DNA of 64,000 nt from Parapedobacter sp051400755. GTDB taxonomy: Bacteria > Bacteroidota > Bacteroidia > Sphingobacteriales > Sphingobacteriaceae. Made by a program: the position numbers and the translations under genes. The notes under the pieces are model-generated. The model saw only the letters and a program-made list of their open reading frames with translations. It was not told the DNA's origin and searched no databases. The stretch is taken from positions 1 to 64,000 of the forward strand of contig NZ_JBLFFL010000001.1 of assembly GCF_051400755.1 (NCBI RefSeq), given 5' to 3'. Shown here piece after piece: positions 16,946 to 25,963 of the stretch; the stretch's first letter is position 1, and each line of letters begins with the position of its first letter.

Positions 16946-16977
16946 CTCGTCTTTGTTGTAATGATAACAAAGACGAG
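16946..16977 (-). terminator. Strong hairpin between response regulator and ppc
   Basis: Arms CTCGTCTTTGTT (16946-16957) and AACAAAGACGAG (16966-16977) are a perfect 12-bp inverted repeat with an 8-base loop. It lies 20 bases after the response-regulator stop and about 70 bases before the ppc start on the same strand. On the minus strand only a weak T-rich tail (GTTTCGTT) follows, so it may be a terminator, attenuator or operator. Confidence 0.55.
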
Positions 16978-16997
16978 CACAAAAAAATGAAAATAAC

Positions 16998-17642
16998 TCA
17001 AATTACACCGTTATCGATGGCAAACCGGTAAAGCGATATTTTGGAGTCATCCAATCCGAGTTTCTTGACAATATTGCGCCGATGGGTCTGCACAGTGAAT
17101 GTAGAAAGGTATAACTGATCTGCTATCTCCTTGGAGCTGTAATCGTTGCAGACCATCCGAATGATCTCGACTTCCCGTTTCGTCAGCTTGTACCGCTTCA
17201 GAAATTCATCGAAATACGAAAAGTTATCCGTTGCATGGTGTTCCCGCTGTGCAAAATCAGGAAACACCGGCTGACCGGCCAGCACATGCTGTATGCTGCT
17301 GCCTAGGCGATATAAGTCCTCGGATTTAACCAGGTAACCATCAGCCCCTGCTTCCCGGCACTGTTCGGCAAGTTGGGCGGACAAGTAGCTCGTGATGACA
17401 ATGATTTTAAGCGATAGTTGAGATCTTTTGAGTTTATCCAGCACCTGCAGCCCATCGACGTTGGGCATGTTCAAGTCAAGCAACAGCACATCTGCTGCCG
17501 CCAATGCATCGGATTGCATCAACGACTTACCATCATTGAACGTGGCGATCACCTCAAACTGCTCGCTTTTATCCAAGACATCTTTAATGCCCTGTATCAC
17601 CACAGGATGGTCATCTGCAATGATTACACGTTTCTTCATCAT
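16998..17642 (-). CDS. NarL/FixJ-type response regulator
   Basis: The 214-residue protein has a receiver domain (1-125) with acidic pair DD at 10-11, phosphoacceptor Asp56 in DVLLLDLNMPNVDG, and the conserved Thr/Lys switch residues (VITS, LVKS). The LuxR-type helix-turn-helix spans about 148-210 (LTKREVEIIRMVC, SSKEIADQLYLSTFTVQTHR). It should be phosphorylated by the histidine kinase encoded 65 bp upstream. Targets are unknown; ppc is the next gene downstream. Confidence 0.92.
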   Translation of the reverse strand: MMKKRVIIADDHPVVIQGIKDVLDKSEQFEVIATFNDGKSLMQSDALAAADVLLLDLNMPNVDGLQVLDKLKRSQLSLKIIVITSYLSAQLAEQCREAGADGYLVKSEDLYRLGSSIQHVLAGQPVFPDFAQREHHATDNFSYFDEFLKRYKLTKREVEIIRMVCNDYSSKEIADQLYLSTFTVQTHRRNIVKKLGLDDSKISLYRFAIDNGVI

Positions 17643-17707
17643 CTGAAATAGACATGGTCGGTGGCGTAGTGTAACGCAATACTACTGTTTTTTCGCGAAA
17701 TCCGCAA

Positions 17708-19930
17708 TTACATAGCTGAAGTGTCCGCTTTCGCTAAGGGCAGCTCAATCAAGACGAACGTTCCCTGGTTTTCGTGGCCACTGATCTCGATGGCTCCATT
17801 GAGGTATTCGATGTTGGTTTTCAGCAATTTGAGCCCCACACCTTCCGTCGCCACGTGTTTTTCGATTCCCTTGCCATTATCTTCCATGTAGATGGTCACG
17901 GAATTATCCAGCTCTACGATCTGCACCAGCACATGGGTGGCCTGTGCATGTTTGATGACATTGTTGAGCACCTCCTGCACAATGCGGTACAACCCCAGGC
18001 AAAACTCATTATTCCAATCACCTGTATCATCAAGCCCCTCTATGACCTCTTCGACCCTGATCTTGCCCGAAGCATTCACTGCACGGATCATGTCGAGGAT
18101 AGCGGGTTTGAGTCCATATTTTTCGAGCGCGATGGGCATCAGGGTGTGGCTGATACCCCTCACCGTCTCGCTCACATCACCCAATAGCTTTTGCGCCGTT
18201 TGCAGTTTTATCGTCGCATCGCTGTCTGCTGCAAAAACATCCGGCACTAGCTGATCGATATTCAGCTTGGCGATGGAGAGCATAGCTCCCACCTCATCGT
18301 GTAGTTTGCCGGCAATTTTCTTGCGTTCTTCTTCTTCCACCTGCCGCAGGGCCTGAGCGGTACTGATCCGATGCTGCTGGGCAAGGCGCTGTAGCTGGGC
18401 CTGGTGGCGCTCCCTAACCTGCTTGCGGCGAAGAAGCAAAATACCCGTTACAGTGCCCAACGTGAGGACAACCAGCGCAGCGATCAGCAGGATATTGAAT
18501 AACCGGTCGCGCTGTTTTTCCTGTTCAATGGTCCGCTCAAGGTCTCGTCTTTCCAGCTCATATTTCGACTCAGCTTTCAGCAGGTTTACCCGCTCGTTTT
18601 CTGTAAACATGCTCCTTTCGATATCCAGCAATTTGCTTTGGTACGCCGATGCCGTTGAAAAAACCGACTTCGCTTGATACAACTGCACCAAATGGGAATA
18701 CAGATCCCTGAGATAAGTGGTGTTATGCTGCGTCCCTAATCGCTGCTCGGCCGCCAAAAGGTACCGCTCGGCTTCCGCTAAGTCGCCGGTCTCGACATTC
18801 AACTTCCCAAGGTTGGATAGTGTACTGCCAATTTCCAGATCGGACCCCACCTTCGTGCGGTATTCCAACGCCTTGATCATCTGCAGCTCAGCACGCTCGT
18901 ACGCTTGCTCATCGCACAGAAAATTTCCATAATTATGATGCGCTAACCCCAACCCGCGGATATCATTAATAGCAGCAAAGCATTCGATTCCTTGATTGAA
19001 ATAACTGGCAACGGAGTCCGTCTCTCCTTTTGCGATATACGCCACCGCGATATTCACCAAGCCCAATCCCAGCGCTTTGCGATCACCTATCTTGGTGGCT
19101 ATTTCGATTCCACGTCGATGGTACACAATCGCCTTATCCATCTCATTTGCCCGTTTGAATACATTTGCAATATTGTTAAAAGACTGCATCAGGCTTGCAC
19201 TGTCTTTCAACTGCTCCTTTATCCGGATGCTCTCAATGTGCAGTGCTACGGCTTCATCATACCGCGCGGTTTCCGTAAACGTATTGGCTTTATTCATATA
19301 GAGCACCGCGAGCAGCCGTTGATCATTTTGCTGCGTAGCCAATGCAATCCCCTCATCAAAATACGCAACCGAGGATTGAAATGCGCCCAGTATCCGGGTG
19401 ATCACACCCAATTGATTGTAGTAGGTCTTCAACCTGTCTACGTCTGGTTCCGGAAATGACCGCTCTAATTCAAGCGCTTGCTGATAGTTTGCCTGGCCGC
19501 CCTTGATGTCGCCCATGGCATACAGCTCCCTTCCGATATTTCCATGCGCCAGTGCCTTCCCCTGTTCAAATTTTACCTCTTCGGCCAGTTTCACTGCTAG
19601 CGAATCGTATTTCAGGGCTTCCTGATATTTTTTGTTCTTGTGGTTGATGTTTCCTAACGTCACATACGCACGCACTACCGTCTGTGCATCATCGTTTTTT
19701 TGATGTTGAAAAAGAATGTTCTGGGTTTCCGCTATGGCTTGTTCATATGCTTCAACGGGATATTGAAGGGCACGTTCGAACATCAGCTCAGCAAGTCTTT
19801 TTGGATCTTTCTCTTTTTTGATAAGCCGATTAATACTATCGACGGCACGATCAGCGGATACCGATTGGGCATAGGGCAATTGCACGAGTGCCATCCCCAA
19901 CGCGACAAGACAGGCTGATAGATCGTTCAT
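17708..19930 (-). CDS. TPR-containing sensor histidine kinase (HisKA_3)
   Basis: The 740-residue protein has a signal-peptide-like N-terminus, about 400 residues of tetratricopeptide repeats in the periplasm (for example ALAHGNIGRELYAMGDIKGG), one membrane helix (LFNILLIAALVVLTLGTV, about residue 475), a coiled linker, and a HisKA_3 dimerisation domain with phosphoacceptor motif KIAGKLHDEVGAML. The ATPase domain shows the N box NNVIKHA, G1 DNGKGI and G2 GVGLKLL. Such kinases form two-component pairs with NarL-type regulators, and one is encoded directly downstream. The signal sensed is unknown. Confidence 0.92.
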   Translation of the reverse strand: MNDLSACLVALGMALVQLPYAQSVSADRAVDSINRLIKKEKDPKRLAELMFERALQYPVEAYEQAIAETQNILFQHQKNDDAQTVVRAYVTLGNINHKNKKYQEALKYDSLAVKLAEEVKFEQGKALAHGNIGRELYAMGDIKGGQANYQQALELERSFPEPDVDRLKTYYNQLGVITRILGAFQSSVAYFDEGIALATQQNDQRLLAVLYMNKANTFTETARYDEAVALHIESIRIKEQLKDSASLMQSFNNIANVFKRANEMDKAIVYHRRGIEIATKIGDRKALGLGLVNIAVAYIAKGETDSVASYFNQGIECFAAINDIRGLGLAHHNYGNFLCDEQAYERAELQMIKALEYRTKVGSDLEIGSTLSNLGKLNVETGDLAEAERYLLAAEQRLGTQHNTTYLRDLYSHLVQLYQAKSVFSTASAYQSKLLDIERSMFTENERVNLLKAESKYELERRDLERTIEQEKQRDRLFNILLIAALVVLTLGTVTGILLLRRKQVRERHQAQLQRLAQQHRISTAQALRQVEEEERKKIAGKLHDEVGAMLSIAKLNIDQLVPDVFAADSDATIKLQTAQKLLGDVSETVRGISHTLMPIALEKYGLKPAILDMIRAVNASGKIRVEEVIEGLDDTGDWNNEFCLGLYRIVQEVLNNVIKHAQATHVLVQIVELDNSVTIYMEDNGKGIEKHVATEGVGLKLLKTNIEYLNGAIEISGHENQGTFVLIELPLAKADTSAM

Positions 19931-20008
19931 GGTTGGGCGAGGTTGAGTTTAAATTCGTTTATTAGTTGATTTCTAAAGACAAGTATCGCTATTTTATTGG
20001 AAGTAAAC

Positions 20009-20048
20009 AAAAAAAGGCAGCGCCTCCCAATGGCGCTTGCCTTTTTTT
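20009..20048. terminator. Bidirectional intrinsic terminator
   Basis: A stem GGCAGCGCC (20016-20024) / GGCGCTTGCC (20032-20041, one bulged T) is flanked by a run of seven A on the left and seven T on the right, so it works on either strand. On the minus strand it directly follows, and partly contains, the stop codon of the 43-codon gene at 20047-20178. Confidence 0.85.
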
Positions 20049-20178
20049 AAACAGGTTCAGGGATTGTGAGTTCCTCCGCCTCCGCGCACTGCTCGTCAAT
20101 GCATACGCTCAATAGGCGGTCCGCTTCACCCAAGTACGCAAACATCGCTGCGATTGCTCCATGATCATGATGCACCAT
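20047..20178 (-). CDS. 43-residue hypothetical protein with its own promoter and terminator
   Basis: ATG 20178 to TAA 20047-20049. The start MVHHDHGAIAAMF is His-rich; the middle has two Cys (VCIDEQCAEAEEL) and the C-terminus is acidic with PEP (TIPEPV). There is no signal peptide or membrane helix. A consensus Bacteroidetes promoter lies at 20216-20246, giving a leader of about 30 bases, and a strong terminator coincides with the stop codon, so the locus is a complete short transcription unit of about 200 bases. The His/Cys content might bind a metal, but this is a guess. It could also be a small RNA that happens to carry an open frame. Confidence 0.6.
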   Translation of the reverse strand: MVHHDHGAIAAMFAYLGEADRLLSVCIDEQCAEAEELTIPEPV

Positions 20179-20215
20179 ATGTGATGGAAGTGTTAAATAA
20201 ATCTGTTGACTGTCG

Positions 20216-20246
20216 CAAACTTACTCCGGTGCGTGATGCCCTCAAA
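20216..20246 (-). promoter_or_regulatory. Consensus promoter of the 43-codon gene
   Basis: On the minus strand TTTG (complement of 20243-20246), exactly 19 bases, then TAAGTTTG (complement of 20216-20223), a full match to the Bacteroidetes -33/-7 consensus. The start of transcription should fall near 20209. Confidence 0.8.
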
Positions 20247-20271
20247 TACCTACAAGTGAGTATTTTTAATA

Positions 20272-20303
20272 TTTAGCCATCACAATCCTTTTGCGTACTT
20301 TTG
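20272..20303 (+). promoter_or_regulatory. Probable promoter of the FUSC gene
   Basis: TTTA (20272-20275), 20 bases, and TACTTTTG (20296-20303) fit the Bacteroidetes promoter with one mismatch in the -33 box. The predicted transcript begins about 15 bases before ATG 20324. It faces away from the promoter of the 43-codon gene. Confidence 0.6.
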
Positions 20304-20323
20304 TGCTTGCCATCCGTCAATGC

Positions 20324-22486
20324 ATGAACAGGACTCAGGAAATCCAGAATTTTTTCTATAGCCAATACTTTGCAGATGGACTGCGCATCACCTTCGGAAC
20401 ACTCATCCCCGCAGTGATTTTTTCGTCGTTCGGCGATCTTCAGGTCGGCATCACCATATCGTTGGGTGCAATGGTCGTTGGCCTGTCGGATACACCAGGC
20501 CCCTTGAGCCACCGAAGGAACGGCATGCTGACCTGTACGGCTATCGTGTTAGTCGCGGCCATCATCACCAATGCCGTCAATAGCATGCCTGCGTTGCTCG
20601 CTGCGGTTATCGTATTGTTGAGCTTCCTGTTTTCCATGTTGTCGGTATACGGTGCACGTGCATCTTCGGTAGGCACCATGGGCATCCTCATCATGATACT
20701 CAACATCGATGCGGCAGACAGCACCTTCTTAAACGTGGCCATCCATATCGCTTACATTTTGACGGGGTGCGTGTGGTACATGGTACTGAGCTTATCGCTT
20801 CACCAAGTACGGCCATACCGGCAAGCGCAGCAGGAGCTGGCCGAGTCGATACACAATGTGGCCGACTACATCCGCATCAGGGCGAAGTTTTACGACACGA
20901 AGTCCAATATCGAGCAGAATTACCGCGACCTGATTGAGCAACAGATCGTGGTGAGTGAGCATCAGGACAACGTACGCGACCAGCTGTTCAGAAGCAAGAA
21001 AATCATCAAGGATACGACCAAAATAGGGCGGCGGCTCATCTTGATATTCACAGATGTGGTCGACCTCTTTGAACAGAGCATGGCGACGCACTACGACTAC
21101 GATTCGATACGCGATCAATACGGCCGCACGGGGGTGTTGCAGCACTTCAACATCACCATCCGAAGGGTTGCTAACGAACTGGAGCACCTCGGTTATCAGC
21201 TCAACGCCAACAAAATCCCAAAGGCCCTGTATCAGTTCAAAACTGACATCGATCGAATACGTGCCGCTATTGATCAGGTAGAAAAGGCACACCAGCTCAA
21301 CACCTTGCCGCTGAAAAAGGTCCTCATCAACATCCGTAACCTCATCCAGCGCATCGATGGCATGTATGCCTACTTCGACATGGAGTCCAAAAACACCTTT
21401 CGGAGAGAAGAGGCCGACCATAGCCGATTCATCGAACATAAGGAACTCGATCTTAAACAGCTGCGCGAAAACCTGACCTTGAAGTCGACCCTCTTCAGGC
21501 ATGCCATCCGGATGAGTCTCGTGATGGGTATCGGCTACCTCCTTTCGCTGGCCATCAATGTCGGCAGTCACAGCTATTGGATCCTTTTGACCATTATGGT
21601 GATCTTGAAGCCTGGATTCAGCCTAACCAAACAACGAAATTTTCAACGGCTGATCGGCACCATCATCGGCGGAATCGGCGGGGCGCTCATCCTGATGCTG
21701 ATCCATGACCAAACTTCCCTCTTCGTGCTCCTCCTATTATTTATGGTGGCAACCTACAGCTTGATCCGCATCAATTACATCGTCAGCGTCATGTTCATGA
21801 CGCCTTACATCTTGATCATGTTCAGTTTCCTGGAAATGAATACCCTGTCCATTCTGCGCGAGCGCATCGTCGACACCCTGATCGGCTCGGGATTGGCGTT
21901 CTTCTCCAGCTACATCATATTACCCAATTGGGAGAGCATGCAGGTGCATAGCACGATGCGCAAGTTACTGATTGCCAATTACCATTACATCGCCCAAGGA
22001 TTGAAGCTCATTGCCGGCCAGCCCTTGAGCGTGACCGACTATAAATTGGCTCGCAAAGCGGTGTATGTCACATCAGCCAACATGGCATCTACTTTCCAGC
22101 GGATGATTACCGAGCCCAAGAGCAAGCAGAAAGATGCGAAGGAGGTGAATAAATTTGTGGTATTCAACCACATCCTCTCCTCCTACTCGGTCACCTTGCT
22201 CAATACCGTCCGCGGCGCGGACAATGCCTCGCTGACGGGGGAGCATGTGCGGATTATCCGGAAGACGCTGTTTCTCCTCGCCCAGACGATCAGCCTATTT
22301 GAGCCGGAAGAGGGGGAAGACGAGTTTCGGGAAATCGAGATCGAGACCCCTGCCGGTATTGACAATAACAAGGTGGATTCGGATGACGCCAAGCTCATTA
22401 CGGATCAGCTTCAATTTCTGAACCGGATAGTGGTTGATTTAACTAAAACCTGCGATCAACTGATGACACGGCAACGCGCAGAGTAG
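20324..22486 (+). CDS. FUSC/YccS-family inner-membrane protein
   Basis: With ATG 20324 the product has 720 residues; an earlier TTG would lie inside the promoter. It shows the family's two-block layout: N-terminal membrane helices (about 15-160), a cytoplasmic helical region of about 230 residues, a second membrane block (about 400-530, MGIGYLLSLAINVGSHSYWILLTIM) and a C-terminal helical domain. The family (fusaric acid resistance, YccS, aromatic acid exporter relatives) is thought to move aromatic or amphipathic compounds across the inner membrane; the substrate is not known. No membrane-fusion or outer-membrane partner is adjacent. Confidence 0.85.
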   Translation: MNRTQEIQNFFYSQYFADGLRITFGTLIPAVIFSSFGDLQVGITISLGAMVVGLSDTPGPLSHRRNGMLTCTAIVLVAAIITNAVNSMPALLAAVIVLLSFLFSMLSVYGARASSVGTMGILIMILNIDAADSTFLNVAIHIAYILTGCVWYMVLSLSLHQVRPYRQAQQELAESIHNVADYIRIRAKFYDTKSNIEQNYRDLIEQQIVVSEHQDNVRDQLFRSKKIIKDTTKIGRRLILIFTDVVDLFEQSMATHYDYDSIRDQYGRTGVLQHFNITIRRVANELEHLGYQLNANKIPKALYQFKTDIDRIRAAIDQVEKAHQLNTLPLKKVLINIRNLIQRIDGMYAYFDMESKNTFRREEADHSRFIEHKELDLKQLRENLTLKSTLFRHAIRMSLVMGIGYLLSLAINVGSHSYWILLTIMVILKPGFSLTKQRNFQRLIGTIIGGIGGALILMLIHDQTSLFVLLLLFMVATYSLIRINYIVSVMFMTPYILIMFSFLEMNTLSILRERIVDTLIGSGLAFFSSYIILPNWESMQVHSTMRKLLIANYHYIAQGLKLIAGQPLSVTDYKLARKAVYVTSANMASTFQRMITEPKSKQKDAKEVNKFVVFNHILSSYSVTLLNTVRGADNASLTGEHVRIIRKTLFLLAQTISLFEPEEGEDEFREIEIETPAGIDNNKVDSDDAKLITDQLQFLNRIVVDLTKTCDQLMTRQRAE

Positions 22487-22488
22487 GT

Positions 22489-22519
22489 TTTGTTTTCGCC
22501 TTTTGGTCGTGTATCTTTG
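22489..22519 (+). promoter_or_regulatory. Consensus promoter of ypdA
   Basis: TTTG (22489-22492), 19 bases, then TATCTTTG (22512-22519) match the Bacteroidetes promoter exactly. Predicted transcription begins at about the ATG (22526), so the message is nearly leaderless; this decides the start codon. Confidence 0.8.
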
Positions 22520-22525
22520 TGGCAC

Positions 22526-23500
22526 ATGGAGAAACGTTCAGCACTGTATGACCTGGTCATCATTGGCGGCGGCCCGATCGGGTTGGCCTGCGGTATCGCT
22601 GCCCAAGAAGCCGGACTGACTTACCTCATCGTCGAAAAGGGGTGCTTGGTCAATTCTTTATACCACTACCCCCAAAACATGACCTTTTTTTCTACGTCTG
22701 AGCGGCTGGAAATCGGCGAGGTCCCTTTTGTATCGATCAATCCAAAGCCCAAACGCGCCGAAGCGCTTGAATACTACCGCCGGATACAGCAGAAGTTTGC
22801 ACTGCATATCCAGCTGTTTGAAGAGGTGACCGCAGTACATCAGCGGGTCGCCGGTTTTGACGTCGTGACATCCAAATCCACCTATCGCGCGCGTTATGTG
22901 GTGGTCGCCACGGGATTTTATGACATCCCCTGCTTACTGGACGTGGAGGGCGAAAACCTACCTAAGGTGAGCCACTACTACAATGACCCGCATTACTACG
23001 CGGGCCAGCGGGTAATCGTCGTGGGGGCCAGCAACTCGTCCGTGGATGCGGCATTGGAGGTCTACCGCAAGGGAGCGGACGTTACGCTGGTGGCCCGGGG
23101 AGCAGGAATCGGTCCCCGGGTAAAGTATTGGGTGCGACCGGATATGGAAAACCGCATTACCAGCGGCGAGGTGCGTGCCTTATTCAATAGCACGATCACC
23201 GCGATACGTCCCACCGAGGTGGATATCCGCACGCCGGATGGTCCCCTCACCCTCAAAAATGATTTTGTACTGGCGCTCACTGGCTATCAGCCCAATTTCG
23301 CTTTTCTGGAGAAAATCGGCATCAAACTGGCCGATGATCCTTCCCGCGAACCCTATCATGACCCGGAAACGATGGAAACGAACGTGCCCGGTCTATTTCT
23401 GGCCGGAGTGGTCTGCGGGGGTATGAATACACACCTTTGGTTTATCGAAAACTCCCGCGTGCATGCCCAGCAAATTATAAAGCGGATTCAATCTTCCTGA
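22526..23500 (+). CDS. ypdA: YpdA-family putative bacillithiol disulfide reductase
   Basis: The 324-residue flavoprotein has an FAD-binding GGGPIGLACGIAAQ near the N-terminus, a second Rossmann motif VVGASNSSVDAALE for NADPH near residue 170, and no redox-active CxxC pair, unlike thioredoxin reductase. This pattern and the NPKPKRAEALEYY segment fit YpdA (Bdr), which reduces bacillithiol disulfide in Firmicutes and Bacteroidota. The promoter supports ATG 22526. Its 3' end overlaps the converging TetR gene by 26 bp. Confidence 0.85.
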   Translation: MEKRSALYDLVIIGGGPIGLACGIAAQEAGLTYLIVEKGCLVNSLYHYPQNMTFFSTSERLEIGEVPFVSINPKPKRAEALEYYRRIQQKFALHIQLFEEVTAVHQRVAGFDVVTSKSTYRARYVVVATGFYDIPCLLDVEGENLPKVSHYYNDPHYYAGQRVIVVGASNSSVDAALEVYRKGADVTLVARGAGIGPRVKYWVRPDMENRITSGEVRALFNSTITAIRPTEVDIRTPDGPLTLKNDFVLALTGYQPNFAFLEKIGIKLADDPSREPYHDPETMETNVPGLFLAGVVCGGMNTHLWFIENSRVHAQQIIKRIQSS

Positions 23501-24101
23501 CTTCCAGTCCTTTCAAAAACACCGTGGCCAATTTTTTCTGCAGATTCAATATCCGGTCAAATTCTTCCTTGGTGGGGAATAACATGCCTTTGAGATTTTT
23601 CAATATACTAAAGCGCATGCCTCCCAGTGCATACAGCATGATCTCAGCGGTCTCCTGTATATTTTCGACCGCTAAATGACCGGTTTCCACGCCTCTTTTA
23701 AAGATACCGCTGAGGAGGGCAATCTCCCGCACCTTCGATTCTTCCATCACACAAGCCATCTCATCGGGCATCTGCTGCACCAACGACAGCGAATGCTCGA
23801 GCAGGTTGTAGTATTTAGTAATAAACGCAATCCGCTTATCCAGGATGAACATTATGGCTTCGTGGCAGTCGTCTATCACGGTCAATCCGGCTTCAATCTC
23901 TTCGAACGACTGGTCAATCACATACCCCAACACCGCAGCATATAAGGCATTCTTGTCGGGAAAATAGTAATACAGCAGTGCTTTGGAAAACGAAAGGTCT
24001 TGCGCAATTTCGGACATGGTGGTCTTCGCCATACCGAAATGGGCAAACCGGCGGGTAGCGGCTTCTAATATCTGTGTGCGTTTTTTATCTGCGTTTATCA
24101 T
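23475..24101 (-). CDS. TetR/AcrR-family transcriptional regulator
   Basis: The 208-residue repressor has the TetR helix-turn-helix at about 7-55 (TQILEAATRRFAHFGMAKTT, LSFSKALLYYYFPDKNALY) and an unassigned helical ligand domain. ATG 24101 is preferred to one three codons upstream. Its likely operator is the palindrome at 24141-24162, which covers -7 elements for both this gene and murB, so it may control itself and murB. It overlaps the end of ypdA tail to tail. Confidence 0.9.
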   Translation of the reverse strand: MINADKKRTQILEAATRRFAHFGMAKTTMSEIAQDLSFSKALLYYYFPDKNALYAAVLGYVIDQSFEEIEAGLTVIDDCHEAIMFILDKRIAFITKYYNLLEHSLSLVQQMPDEMACVMEESKVREIALLSGIFKRGVETGHLAVENIQETAEIMLYALGGMRFSILKNLKGMLFPTKEEFDRILNLQKKLATVFLKGLEVRKIESAL

Positions 24102-24140
24102 ACATTGCAATCAACTTAATTGCGCTATCAGGTCAATAAC

Positions 24141-24162
24141 TTATCTTTGGTGCTAAAGATAA
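24141..24162. promoter_or_regulatory. Palindromic operator over facing promoters (tetR / murB)
   Basis: TTATCTTT (24141-24148) and AAAGATAA (24155-24162) are perfect 8-bp arms around GGTGCT. The left arm with the next base forms TATCTTTG, a consensus -7 box for murB, with ATTG (24119-24122) 19 bases upstream. The minus strand carries the near match TATCTTTA for the TetR gene. One bound dimer would cover both. Confidence 0.6.
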
Positions 24163-24215
24163 CACGTTAAAGTTACGTATTTGTTTAAACAATTGAAAAT
24201 ATCGGTCAGCATATT

Positions 24216-25244
24216 ATGGGGCTATTGATCAGGGAGCATGTCTCACTAAAACACTACAACACATTCGGGGTGGAGGCATTTGCCAAGCAGTTTGTCGAAA
24301 TCGATAGCGAAGAAGCGCTAATCCAGCTGTTTACCCGGGAGCGAGCGCTTACGCAAGCACCGCTCTTGGTCTTGGGAGGCGGGAGCAACATGCTGCTTAC
24401 CCGCGATTTTGACGGACTGGTTATCCGGATCAACATCCAAGGGATCACACACACCATCTCGGGAGCGGACGTCACGGTCACCGCAGGGGCAGGCGTGGTG
24501 TGGAACGACCTGGTGTGGTATTGTGTAGACCGCCAATTCGCCGGTATCGAAAACATGGCACTGATCCCGGGTACCGCGGGCGCGGCTCCCATCCAAAACA
24601 TCGGTGCTTATGGCGCCGAGCTCAAAGACGTTTTTGTCAGGTGTCGCGCATTTGATACACAACGTGGGGAAATTTCCACATTCGAAAAAGAAGATTGCAG
24701 GTTTGGTTATCGAGAAAGTATCTTCAAGAACGAAGCAAAAGGACGCTACATCATTACGCAAGTGACCCTATGTTTATCCCTCACCTCGACCCTCAATACC
24801 TCTTATGGTGCGATCGCAGCGGAACTAACCAAGCGAAACATCACGCAGCCTTCCATTAAAGACATTGCCGAAGTCGTATCCGCTATCCGCACCGATAAGC
24901 TGCCTGATCCATCAACCATCGGCAATTCGGGCAGTTTTTTCAAGAATCCGATCGTACCTGTAGCGGCGTTAACGCGGTTGCAGGCTGCATTTCCTGAATT
25001 GATGATTGTGCATTATCCCGTAGACGATGCGCACGTAAAGCTGGCCGCCGGGTGGCTGATCGAACAATGCGGCTGGAAAGGCAGACGAGTGGGGAATGCG
25101 GGTACCTGGAAAAACCAGGCATTGGTATTGGTAAACCATGGAAACGCCACTGGAACAGAAATATACGACCTTTCTGAACAGATCATCCAAGACGTGCGAA
25201 TGCGATTCGGGATCACGTTGGAACGAGAAGTAAACATGATATAA
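24216..25244 (+). CDS. murB: UDP-N-acetylenolpyruvoylglucosamine reductase
   Basis: The 342-residue flavoenzyme carries out the second committed step of peptidoglycan synthesis, making UDP-MurNAc with NADPH. Motifs are KHYNTFGVEA at the N-terminus, the FAD-binding GGGSNMLLTRDFDGLV, IPGTAGAAPIQNIGAYGAE, the type I signature FGYRESIFKN, the catalytic serine region GNSGSFFKNP, and the C-terminal NHGNATGTEI. Length agrees with E. coli MurB (342). It is divergent from a TetR gene with a shared palindrome. Confidence 0.96.
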   Translation: MGLLIREHVSLKHYNTFGVEAFAKQFVEIDSEEALIQLFTRERALTQAPLLVLGGGSNMLLTRDFDGLVIRINIQGITHTISGADVTVTAGAGVVWNDLVWYCVDRQFAGIENMALIPGTAGAAPIQNIGAYGAELKDVFVRCRAFDTQRGEISTFEKEDCRFGYRESIFKNEAKGRYIITQVTLCLSLTSTLNTSYGAIAAELTKRNITQPSIKDIAEVVSAIRTDKLPDPSTIGNSGSFFKNPIVPVAALTRLQAAFPELMIVHYPVDDAHVKLAAGWLIEQCGWKGRRVGNAGTWKNQALVLVNHGNATGTEIYDLSEQIIQDVRMRFGITLEREVNMI

Positions 25245-25362
25245 AGTTATCAAAATTTTTTGCTACATTAGCCTAGTCTTAGATAACCATTATAACATTT
25301 AGCACGATACTTGCAGTATTCTCCACGACACTAATTAAACAACAAACAAACGTCAGTTTTCC

Positions 25363-25382
25363 CAATAAGCCCAAGCTTATTG
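25363..25382. repeat. 8-bp inverted repeat in the murB-sigma gap
   Basis: CAATAAGC (25363-25370) and GCTTATTG (25375-25382) pair perfectly around CCAA, 66 bases before the sigma-factor start. There is no T-run. It could be a leader hairpin or a regulator site of the sigma gene. Confidence 0.5.
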
Positions 25383-25447
25383 CATCATAAATTGTTTAAC
25401 TTGGAGATTCAGGGCCACCGACCTGAAATCCCTTAAACCGTAAAAAG

Positions 25448-25963
25448 ATGACGCGATTTGAATTTAATACATTAGTGGTGCAACATACCGAGTCATTGAG
25501 GGGTTATGCACTGCATTTTACCCGTGATGATGAGGATGCGAATGATCTGGTACAGGACACTATGCTCAAAGCAGTCACTTACCATGGCAGGTTTAAAGAG
25601 GGCACAAACCTCAAGGGATGGTTGTATACCATCATGAAAAACACCTTCATCAATAATTACCGACGGTTTGTAAAGACGAGTATGCTGGTTTCGCAAACCG
25701 ACGAGATTTCAAGCGCGCATTTGTTGCACAGCGCCGCGACCAACGGGGGTGAGCGCACGTTCGTGATGGATGACATCAAGCATGCAATGGCCGGATTGAC
25801 CGATGAATATTATGTGCCGTTCAGCATGTATTTTGAAGGGTATAAATACCATGAGATCTCCGCACACTTGCGCATCCCCATCGGCACAGTCAAAACACGC
25901 ATACATGTAGCGAGGCGAACGATGAAAAAAGCATTGACGGTGTACCAGTATGAGCGATCATAA
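25448..25963 (+). CDS. ECF RNA polymerase sigma factor
   Basis: The 171-residue protein has sigma region 2 (about 10-80: DEDANDLVQDTMLKA, LKGWLYTIMKNTFINNYRR) and region 4 (about 112-165: HEISAHLRIPIGTVKTRIHVA) with no extra domains. It redirects RNA polymerase to a small set of promoters. No FecR-type or ZAS anti-sigma gene is adjacent; instead its last codons overlap a cytochrome b5-like gene by 14 bp. The start is ATG 25448 after an A-rich leader. Confidence 0.92.
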   Translation: MTRFEFNTLVVQHTESLRGYALHFTRDDEDANDLVQDTMLKAVTYHGRFKEGTNLKGWLYTIMKNTFINNYRRFVKTSMLVSQTDEISSAHLLHSAATNGGERTFVMDDIKHAMAGLTDEYYVPFSMYFEGYKYHEISAHLRIPIGTVKTRIHVARRTMKKALTVYQYERS

